DNA of 64,000 bases from Mesorhizobium sp. M7A.F.Ca.US.006.01.1.1 (GTDB taxonomy: Bacteria; Pseudomonadota; Alphaproteobacteria; Rhizobiales; Rhizobiaceae): positions 1 through 64,000 of the forward strand of contig NZ_RZQL01000005.1 in assembly GCF_003997935.1 (NCBI RefSeq), read 5' to 3'. Shown here piece by piece: positions 57,746 to 64,000 of the stretch. The notes beneath the pieces are model-generated. The model saw only the letters and a program-made list of their open reading frames with translations. It did not search any database and had not been told where the DNA came from. Numbering within the stretch: the stretch's first letter is position 1; every line of letters starts with the position of its first letter. The position numbers and the translations under genes are program-made.

Positions 57746-58443
57746 TGGGCGCAATCATCGCTTTTGTCGCGTTGCTTCTGCTGCTTCTCGGCGCGGTGAC
57801 GATCTTTCTGCGCGCCGAGCCGGCGAAACTGGCGGGCACGCTGCGGACGCTCGGGCCGGCTCTTCTGGCAGTTGTCGGCGTCGCCGTGCTTGTGGTCGGC
57901 CGTGAAGGCATCGGCGGCATGATCCTCACCGCGGCAATTGCCTGGTATGGTTCCATGCGCATGAAACGCCAGCCGGCCGGGCTTGCGCCAGGCAAACGCT
58001 CGACGGTGCGCACAGCGGCATTGGAAATGGAACTCGATCACGATACCGGCCGCCTCGAAGGACTGGTCCTGGCTGGTCGCCACGAAGGGAAGATGCTTGG
58101 CGCGATGGAGCTGGCGGAGTTGAAGCATCTCTACCAGGAGCTCACCGGCGATCCGGAGAGCCGGCAGTTGCTAGAGACGTATCTTGACGGCAGATTTCCC
58201 GTCTGGCGCAAAAACACTGAGACGAACGGTGGCGAAGGGCTGGGTGTTGCGCCAGGTCCGGGCGCCATGACTAAGGAGGAGGCCTACAAGGTCCTTGGTC
58301 TTGAAGCGGGGGCCGCCGCGGCGGATGTCCGCAAGGCGCACCGCCGCCTGATGCAGCGCCTGCACCCCGATATCGGCGGCACGTCTTTCCTGGCGGCGCG
58401 GATTAACGAAGCCAAGGACGTCTTGCTCTCCAATCACAACTAG
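57745..58443 (+). CDS. Membrane-anchored DnaJ-domain protein
   Basis: The 232-residue product begins with a hydrophobic part (AIIAFVALLLLLLGAVTIFL) and a second (GPALLAVVGVAVLVV). The C-terminal 60 residues form a J domain: EEAYKVLGLEAGAAAADVRKAHRRLMQRLHPDIGG with the HPD motif. It is a DjlA/TIM14-like co-chaperone that would recruit DnaK to the membrane. It is coupled to the VWA gene, whose product may be a partner. Confidence 0.88.
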   Translation: MGAIIAFVALLLLLLGAVTIFLRAEPAKLAGTLRTLGPALLAVVGVAVLVVGREGIGGMILTAAIAWYGSMRMKRQPAGLAPGKRSTVRTAALEMELDHDTGRLEGLVLAGRHEGKMLGAMELAELKHLYQELTGDPESRQLLETYLDGRFPVWRKNTETNGGEGLGVAPGPGAMTKEEAYKVLGLEAGAAAADVRKAHRRLMQRLHPDIGGTSFLAARINEAKDVLLSNHN

Positions 58444-58489
58444 TCTCCTTCGATGCAGAACTTTTCCGGGAGATGACTTCCACGCCGTC

Positions 58490-59899
58490 CTACTGCTGGA
58501 CGGCGTAGCACTCGATGTTCTTCTTCTTCAAAGCGGTGCAGGCCTTCCAGGCGGCGGTCTTCGAACCGAAGCCGCCGAAGCGGGCGCGGTAGTAGGTGAC
58601 GCCATCCTTGTCGAAGGCGACGGTGAAGCCGGACGCGTCGGCCAGCACCTTGGGTGCCTGCTTGGTGGTCTTGTCGAGGAAGGCCTGGGCCTCGGACTGC
58701 TTTGGCGACGAGGCGACCTGAATGGCCCAGCCCGACGGCACCGACGCCGTATTGACCGGATCGACGGCCGCTGGCGTTGGCTCGGCATAGGCAGCGACGA
58801 CCTGGGCCGCGGCAACCTGAGGCGCCGACACGATGACGGTCTTGACCTTTCTGGTCTTGACGACGGGGGCTGCTTCTTCGGCCTGCGCGGTATCGTCTTC
58901 CGCGACCGTGGCGTCCTCGGCAACAGTGGCGTCGTCCTGCGCCATAACAGGCTTGTCATCGGGCGTCGGAGCGTCGTGCTTGGGCAGAAGAACCTTGGCA
59001 AGGGCGGTGATCGGGTTGTTGCCGCCAGCCTTGGCTACAAGATCGCCACCGCCGCGAGTCGATGCCCTCGGCAGATAGGTATTGATCAAGCTGGCCATCT
59101 GATTGTCGCGGCTGCCGCCGGAGCTTCCGCCCATGACCACGCCGACGATGCGGCGATTGCCGTCGGAAACCGACGAGACGAGGTTGAAGCCGGAGGCGCG
59201 GGTGTAGCCCGTCTTGATACCGTCGACACCCTTGATGCGTCCAAGCAGGCGGTTGTGGCCGTTGATGCGCTGGCGCCCGTAGAGAAAGGAGCGCTGCGAG
59301 AAATAGCCGTAGTACTGGGGAAAATGCTCGCGCAGCGCGATGCCGAGCGTCGCCATGTCGCGCGCGGTGGTGAACTGGCCGGGATCGGGCAGGCCATTGG
59401 CGTTGCGGAACACGGTTCCGTTCATGCCCAGCGCACGCGCCTTGGCGGTCATCATGCGGGCGAAAGTGGTTTCATTGCCGCCGAGCATTTCGCCGAGCGC
59501 GGTGGCCGAGTCATTCGCCGACTTGGTGACGATCGACAGGATCGCGGTCTCGACCGTGACCGAACCGCCGGGCTTCACGCCAAGTTTCGTCGGCGCCTCG
59601 GCGGAGGCCTTGGCGGAAAACACCACTGGCGAGTTCCTGCTGATCTTGCCCTTCGCCATCGCTTCGAAGGTCAGGTACAGCGTCATCATCTTGGTCAGCG
59701 AAGCCGGATAGCGCCTGCCATTGGCATCTGCGGAGTAAAGCACCTTGCCGGTCTTGGCATCCACGACGATGGCCGCCTGCCTGGCCGCCAGCGACGAGGC
59801 AACGTCGCCCAAAACGAATGTCATCGCCAAGGCGATGATCATCATCGTTTTGAGAGGGGAGGTGGATTTGGAAACGATGCCCAACAACGCCTTACGCAC
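58490..59899 (-). CDS. D-alanyl-D-alanine carboxypeptidase with SPOR domain
   Basis: The 469-residue penicillin-binding protein trims peptidoglycan stem peptides. It has a signal peptide (ALAMTFVLGDVASSLAA), the active-site motif SLTK, the second motif SAN (KSANDSATALGE) and KTG (DGIKTGYTRASGFN). A Pro/Ala/Val-rich linker leads to a C-terminal SPOR domain (GWAIQVASSPKQSEAQAFLD), which binds denuded glycan at the division site. I start at GTG 59899, preceded by GGGAA; a longer frame reaches 59941. Length is greater than plain DacC owing to SPOR. Confidence 0.94.
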   Translation of the reverse strand: MRKALLGIVSKSTSPLKTMMIIALAMTFVLGDVASSLAARQAAIVVDAKTGKVLYSADANGRRYPASLTKMMTLYLTFEAMAKGKISRNSPVVFSAKASAEAPTKLGVKPGGSVTVETAILSIVTKSANDSATALGEMLGGNETTFARMMTAKARALGMNGTVFRNANGLPDPGQFTTARDMATLGIALREHFPQYYGYFSQRSFLYGRQRINGHNRLLGRIKGVDGIKTGYTRASGFNLVSSVSDGNRRIVGVVMGGSSGGSRDNQMASLINTYLPRASTRGGGDLVAKAGGNNPITALAKVLLPKHDAPTPDDKPVMAQDDATVAEDATVAEDDTAQAEEAAPVVKTRKVKTVIVSAPQVAAAQVVAAYAEPTPAAVDPVNTASVPSGWAIQVASSPKQSEAQAFLDKTTKQAPKVLADASGFTVAFDKDGVTYYRARFGGFGSKTAAWKACTALKKKNIECYAVQQ

Positions 59900-60095
59900 T
59901 GGTACTTCCCTTGGATTTCTTCGTTGCGTTGGAGGCGGCAAAGGGTCCTGCCTCGCTTCCGGTCAAGCTACCGGCGCAGCGTTACCAATCCGTTTATGGT
60001 AACCGCCGCGTTCACCATTTTCTTCGGGCTTGAAGCTCTCTTTATTCGATTTTTAGCCATTGGCTGCGCAGGCGGGTCCGAAAACCCGTGAAATC

Positions 60096-60139
60096 TTGAC
60101 TTTTGTGCGACGCACAATATATTATCTTGCATTGCACAA
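60096..60139 (+). promoter_or_regulatory. Phasin promoter with two TGC-N3-GCA operator sites
   Basis: TTGACT (60096-60101) and TATATT (60118-60123) with a 16-base spacer form a strong promoter. Site 1, the palindrome TTGTGC-GAC-GCACAA (60103-60117), sits between the two boxes; site 2, TTGCATTGCACAA (60127-60139), lies just after. Both have TGC-N3-GCA, like the operators of PhaR repressors that free phasin genes when polyhydroxybutyrate accumulates. Confidence 0.6.
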
Positions 60140-60184
60140 GGGCGCCCCGAAGAAGGACGCCTCAACCGTCAAGGGAATCGTGAA

Positions 60185-60514
60185 ATGACCCAGACCTATG
60201 AGGACTTCAGCAAATACGGCAAAGAGTTCGCCGACACCCGATTGAAGAGCTTCGCGTCGCTCTCCAAGGGCGCACAGGCGATTGCCACCGAGGCTGGTGA
60301 ATACACCAAGAAGAGTTTTGAAACCGGCAGCGCCACTGTGGAGAAGCTGTTTTCAGCCAAGTCGCTGGAAAAGGCGATCGAGATCCAGTCGGATTATGCC
60401 AAGCAGTCCTATGAGGCGTTCGTCGCCGAGGCCACCAAGATTGGCGATCTCTATGCCGAACTCGCCAAGGAAGCTTACAAGCCATTCGAATCGATCGTTG
60501 CCAAGGCGAAGTAA
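60185..60514 (+). CDS. Phasin family protein
   Basis: Phasins coat polyhydroxyalkanoate granules. The 109-residue product starts MTQTYEDFSKYGKEFADTRL, is an amphipathic helix throughout, and matches the family by FETGSATVEKLFSAKSLEKA and IQSDYAKQSYEAFVAEATKI. It has no signal. It ends at a strong terminator, so it is a single gene, and the promoter carries PhaR-like sites. The name phaP is avoided because several phasins usually exist. Confidence 0.92.
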   Translation: MTQTYEDFSKYGKEFADTRLKSFASLSKGAQAIATEAGEYTKKSFETGSATVEKLFSAKSLEKAIEIQSDYAKQSYEAFVAEATKIGDLYAELAKEAYKPFESIVAKAK

Positions 60515-60573
60515 TTTCCCCCGGGCGAACTAATTTCGCCTGACGTGACCCAGATTCAGCCTTTGAACCCGAG

Positions 60574-60609
60574 AAAAAGCCCGGCCGCGGAAATGTGGCC
60601 GGGCTTTTT
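60574..60609 (+). terminator. Rho-independent terminator after the phasin gene
   Basis: GCCCGGCC (60579-60586) pairs with GGCCGGGC (60597-60604) and is flanked by AAAAA and TTTTT. It lies about 60 bases after the stop. No gene is seen between it and the clpS start apart from a leader of 160 bases. Confidence 0.9.
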
Positions 60610-60771
60610 CGTGTCAATTTCCGTTGCAGAGCCTCGCGCCCCTTCACGATTGCGAAAATCGTCCAAGTTTGGTGACCTAGCCATATTGTCAGCTAACCAG
60701 AAGGGCTTAAAATCGTACATCGAACACCTACATGTCGAACTCGCATGGGGAATCGAAAGAGGCAGGAATAC

Positions 60772-61140
60772 GTGACTTCAGGTTTGACTGCCACGAGACG
60801 AGTGGTGCGGATGCAAGACGGCGACGGTAACGGCAATGGGGCCGGCCGTGGGACGGCTGTCATCACGCGCACCAAAACCAAGACCAAGAAGCCCAGCCTT
60901 TATCGGGTCCTCATCCTCAACGACGACTACACTCCGATGGAGTTCGTGGTTCACGTGCTGGAGCGTTTTTTCCAGAAGGATCGCGAAGCCGCCACACGCA
61001 TCATGCTTCATGTTCACAATCATGGAGTGGGCGAGTGCGGGGTCTATACATTCGAGGTGGCCGAGACCAAAGTGTCCCAGGTCATGGATTTCGCCCGACA
61101 GAATCAGCATCCGCTGCAATGCGTGATGGAGAAGAAGTGA
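60772..61140 (+). CDS. clpS: ATP-dependent Clp protease adaptor ClpS
   Basis: ClpS brings N-degron proteins to ClpA. The 122-residue protein has a variable N-terminus, then the core from about residue 45: [40 protein letters not shown] and [19 protein letters not shown] 60772 is preferred since AGGA lies five bases before it; ATG 60811 and ATG 60745 are alternatives. It is followed by clpA after six bases. This is the common clpS-clpA pair. Confidence 0.93.
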   Translation: MTSGLTATRRVVRMQDGDGNGNGAGRGTAVITRTKTKTKKPSLYRVLILNDDYTPMEFVVHVLERFFQKDREAATRIMLHVHNHGVGECGVYTFEVAETKVSQVMDFARQNQHPLQCVMEKK

Positions 61141-61146
61141 GGTAAC

Positions 61147-63615
61147 ATGCCGGCTTTCTCCCAAGGCCTGGAAAAGGCGCTTCACCAGGCGCTGACGCTC
61201 GCCAATGAGCGGCACCATGAATATGCAACCCTAGAACATCTGCTGCTCGCGCTCATCGACGACACCGAGGCGGCCGCCGTCATGCGCGCCTGCAATGTCG
61301 ATCTCGATGAGCTCAAGCACACGGTTCTCACCTATATCGACACCGAGCTGGACAACCTCGTCACCGGTTACGACGAGGACTCCAAGCCGACGGCCGGTTT
61401 CCAGCGCGTCATCCAGCGCGCGGTGATCCATGTGCAGTCGTCTGGCCGCGAGGAAGTGTCGGGCGCCAATGTGCTCGTCGCCATCTTCGCCGAGCGCGAG
61501 AGCCATGCCGCTTATTTCCTGCAGGAACAGCAGATGACCCGCTACGATGCGGTCAACTACATCTCGCACGGCATTGCCAAGCGTCCGGGCGCGTCGGAGA
61601 CACGCTCGCCGCGCGGCGCCGATGACGAGCAAGGCGGCCAGAACGGCGCCGAGCCGCAAGAGGAAGGCGGCAAGAAGAAGCAGCAGCAGGACGCGCTGAC
61701 GGCTTATTGCGTCAATCTCAACAACAAGGCCAAGGCCGGCAAGATCGACCCGCTGATCGGCCGCGAGTCCGAGATCAACCGCACCATCCAGGTGCTGTGC
61801 CGCCGCTCCAAGAACAACCCGCTCTATGTCGGCGACCCCGGCGTCGGCAAGACGGCGATCGCCGAGGGTCTGGCCAAGCGCATCGTCGAGGGCGACGTTC
61901 CTGAAGTGCTGCACAACGCCACCATCTTCGCGCTCGACATGGGCACGCTGCTCGCGGGCACGCGCTATCGCGGCGATTTCGAGGAACGGCTGAAGCAGGT
62001 CGTCAAGGAGCTCGAGGACTATCCTGGCGCCGTGCTGTTCATCGACGAGATCCACACGGTCATCGGGGCAGGAGCAACATCAGGCGGCGCCATGGACGCG
62101 TCCAACCTGTTGAAGCCGGCGCTGTCGTCGGGTGCGATCCGCTGCATCGGCTCGACCACCTACAAGGAATTCCGCCAGTTCTTCGAAAAGGACCGTGCTT
62201 TGGTGCGGCGTTTCCAGAAGATCGACGTCAACGAACCGACCATCGAGGACGCGATCGAGATCATGAAGGGCCTCAAGCCCTATTATGAGGAGTTCCACAA
62301 GGTGAAGTTCACCAACGAGGCGATCAAGGCCTCGGTGGAGCTGTCAGCACGTTACATCAACGACCGCAAGCTGCCGGACAAGGCGATCGACGTGATCGAC
62401 GAGACCGGCGCCTCGCAGATGCTGGTTCCGGAAGCCAAGCGCAAGAAGACCATCGGCATCAAGGAGATCGAGGCGACGATCGCCACCATGGCCCGCATCC
62501 CGCCGAAGACGGTTTCGGCCGATGACGAGAAGGTGCTGCAAGGTCTCGATATCGAGCTGAAGCGCGTCGTCTATGGCCAGGACACGGCAATCAGTGCGCT
62601 GACCTCGGCGATCAAGCTGGCACGTGCCGGCCTGCGCGAACCGGAGAAGCCGATCGGCTCCTACCTGTTCTCCGGCCCGACCGGCGTCGGCAAGACCGAA
62701 GTGGCCAAGCAGTTGGCCGCGTCGCTCGGCGTCGAGCTGATCCGCTTCGACATGTCGGAATATATGGAACGCCACACCGTCTCGCGGCTGATCGGCGCGC
62801 CTCCCGGTTATGTCGGCTTCGACCAGGGCGGTCTTCTGACGGACGGCGTCGACCAGCATCCGCATTGCGTGCTGTTGCTCGATGAGGTCGAGAAGGCGCA
62901 CCCGGACCTGTTCAACATCCTGTTGCAGGTTATGGACCACGGCAAGCTGACCGACCACAACGGCAAGCAGATCGACTTCCGCAATGTGATCCTGATCATG
63001 ACCACCAATGCTGGTGCGTCGGATGCGCAGCGCGCGGCGATCGGCTTCGGCTCGACCAAGCGCGAAGGCGACGATGTCGAGGCGATCAACCGGCTGTTCA
63101 CGCCGGAATTCCGCAACCGTCTCGATGCGATCATCCCGTTCGGCTCGCTGCCGGTGCCGGTCATCCATCAGGTGGTGCAGAAGTTCGTCATGCAGCTCGA
63201 AGCCCAGCTTTCCGAGCGTGGCGTCACCTTCGACCTGTCGGCGGATGCGATCGCCTGGCTCGCCGACAAGGGCTATGATGAGCGCATGGGAGCGCGGCCG
63301 CTTGGCCGTGTGATCCAGGAGCACATCAAGAAGCCGTTGGCCGACGAGGTGCTGTTCGGCAAGCTCAGGAAGGGCGGCACGGTGCGCGTCACCGTCGAGA
63401 AGAAGGAAACCGGCGAGACCGGCCTGAAGCTCGAATCACTGGCCGACGAGGCGCCGGTGAAGCCGAAGAAGGAAGAGCCGGAAGAAACGCCGAAGCCCAG
63501 AAAGGCCGTAGCGAAGAAGCCGGCGGCCAAGAAGCTGGTGGCGCAGAAGCCCGAAGCCAAGGGCAAGGACGGCGGCAAGCGCAGTCTCGTCCCGCAACTG
63601 CCCAGAAAGAACTGA
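61147..63615 (+). CDS. clpA: ATP-dependent Clp protease ATPase subunit ClpA
   Basis: ClpA unfolds proteins and feeds them to ClpP. The 822-residue protein has an N-terminal Clp domain, then two AAA modules: Walker [14 protein letters not shown] and [16 protein letters not shown], Walker [10 protein letters not shown] and [13 protein letters not shown], and the ClpP-contact region after the second sensor. A basic Lys/Pro/Ala-rich tail of about 60 residues ([16 protein letters not shown]) is added at the C-terminus, longer than in E. coli. It is coupled to clpS and ends at a terminator. Confidence 0.96.
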   Translation: MPAFSQGLEKALHQALTLANERHHEYATLEHLLLALIDDTEAAAVMRACNVDLDELKHTVLTYIDTELDNLVTGYDEDSKPTAGFQRVIQRAVIHVQSSGREEVSGANVLVAIFAERESHAAYFLQEQQMTRYDAVNYISHGIAKRPGASETRSPRGADDEQGGQNGAEPQEEGGKKKQQQDALTAYCVNLNNKAKAGKIDPLIGRESEINRTIQVLCRRSKNNPLYVGDPGVGKTAIAEGLAKRIVEGDVPEVLHNATIFALDMGTLLAGTRYRGDFEERLKQVVKELEDYPGAVLFIDEIHTVIGAGATSGGAMDASNLLKPALSSGAIRCIGSTTYKEFRQFFEKDRALVRRFQKIDVNEPTIEDAIEIMKGLKPYYEEFHKVKFTNEAIKASVELSARYINDRKLPDKAIDVIDETGASQMLVPEAKRKKTIGIKEIEATIATMARIPPKTVSADDEKVLQGLDIELKRVVYGQDTAISALTSAIKLARAGLREPEKPIGSYLFSGPTGVGKTEVAKQLAASLGVELIRFDMSEYMERHTVSRLIGAPPGYVGFDQGGLLTDGVDQHPHCVLLLDEVEKAHPDLFNILLQVMDHGKLTDHNGKQIDFRNVILIMTTNAGASDAQRAAIGFGSTKREGDDVEAINRLFTPEFRNRLDAIIPFGSLPVPVIHQVVQKFVMQLEAQLSERGVTFDLSADAIAWLADKGYDERMGARPLGRVIQEHIKKPLADEVLFGKLRKGGTVRVTVEKKETGETGLKLESLADEAPVKPKKEEPEETPKPRKAVAKKPAAKKLVAQKPEAKGKDGGKRSLVPQLPRKN

Positions 63616-63630
63616 CCTTGAGGAAAGTCG

Positions 63631-63656
63631 AAAAAGCCCCGGAAACGGGGCTTTTT
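63631..63656 (+). terminator. Rho-independent terminator after clpA
   Basis: GCCCCG (63636-63641) and CGGGGC (63646-63651) pair around a GAAA tetraloop, flanked by AAAAA and TTTTT. It starts 15 bases after the clpA stop. Confidence 0.92.
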
Positions 63657-63674
63657 CATTGAACGAGGAAACAC

Positions 63675-64000
63675 ATGGCCGGGCAGGTCATCATTCTGAA
63701 CGGTGCACCGCGATCGGGAAAAACAAGCGTCGCCAAGGCTATTCAGGAGCGCTTCGATGGCGTCTGGATCAATCTCGGCGTCGACGTCTATGAGCAGGCT
63801 ACACCGGCACGCTATCGGCCTGGGATAGGATTGCGGCCCGGTGGCGAGCGTCCGGACCTTGAGGCCCTCGTGCCCGGATTGTACGCCGCGCTCTACGAAT
63901 CGATCGCCGCCCACAGCCGGCTGGGGCTGAATGTCGTGGCGGATGTCGGCCATCACGATGCCTATTCGAAGCCACTTCAGATTCTGGCCGATTGCGCGCG
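63675..64000 (+). CDS. Chloramphenicol phosphotransferase-like protein (partial, runs off the edge)
   Basis: The frame starts MAGQVIILNGAPRSGKTSVA and remains open to the end of the window, giving at least 108 residues. GAPRSGKT is a Walker A motif, and VWINLGVDVY and LGLNVVADVGHHD match the CPT/kinase family that phosphorylates chloramphenicol or related small molecules. GAGGAA lies six bases before the ATG. The end is missing, so activity cannot be judged; a general P-loop kinase is an alternative. Confidence 0.75.
   Translation, partial: MAGQVIILNGAPRSGKTSVAKAIQERFDGVWINLGVDVYEQATPARYRPGIGLRPGGERPDLEALVPGLYAALYESIAAHSRLGLNVVADVGHHDAYSKPLQILADCA

Overview
This 64 kb window looks like core chromosome of a Rhizobiales alphaproteobacterium, most probably Mesorhizobium or a close relative in Phyllobacteriaceae. 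The support is the high GC content, dense coding with many 1-4 base gene overlaps, a BA14K-family protein, the rhizobial-type glycerol ABC transporter locus, LexA boxes of the alphaproteobacterial GAAC-N7-GAAC type, and dispersed intergenic palindromes of the rhizobial kind. I see no insertion sequence, prophage, CRISPR array or plasmid gene.

Layout. 1-2.2 kb: end of a urea ABC transporter operon (urtC-D-E) and a 58-residue protein. 2.2-6.4 kb: minus-strand diguanylate cyclase, DUF72 protein, phosphodiesterase-like enzyme and GNAT protein. 6.4-12.7 kb: uvrA (minus) and ssb (plus), each with its own LexA box, flanking a ClpP paralogue, an ArsR-AHSA1 pair and a gene-poor stretch with a 19-codon ORF. 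12.7-15.3 kb: an internally deleted OsmC gene, MarC and an AraC regulator. 15.4-23.1 kb: gyrA, coaD, two cyclophilins, a YdcZ-type transporter, queA and tgt. 23.7-28.3 kb: a four-gene cluster of circularly permuted ATP-grasp, alpha-E protein, transglutaminase and the proteasome-like Anbu protease. 28.4-40.5 kb: a PLP decarboxylase, then the glycerol regulon glpR-D-S-T-P-Q-U-V-K, then three tiny coupled ORFs. 40.5-46.2 kb: BA14K protein, tRNA-Lys(TTT), a deaminase, dprA, plsY, and a non-catalytic dihydroorotase homologue with pyrB. 46.2-54.8 kb: an AidB-like flavoprotein, membrane proteins, ruvX, a UPF0173 hydrolase, gatC-GNAT-gatA, and YdcF and DUF599 proteins. 54.8-64 kb: sdaA, DUF1489, a VWA-DnaJ pair, a D,D-carboxypeptidase with a SPOR domain, a phasin, clpS-clpA and a partial chloramphenicol phosphotransferase-like gene.

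How the genes work together. The glycerol locus is a complete import and catabolism unit: an ABC importer with two different ATPase subunits, a kinase, a dehydrogenase and a DeoR-family repressor. The glpD promoter carries five TTTCG-like motifs at exactly 11-bp steps. The two ATPases show complementary loss of motifs, which predicts one active and one degenerate ATP site. The Anbu cluster is the least understood system here: a predicted peptide-forming and peptide-cleaving pathway with no confirmed substrate. Its two internal gaps are filled by dispersed palindromic repeats. Protein quality control is well represented (ClpS, ClpA, a ClpP paralogue, Anbu, cyclophilins), as is DNA repair (UvrA, SSB, RuvX, DprA, AidB-like).
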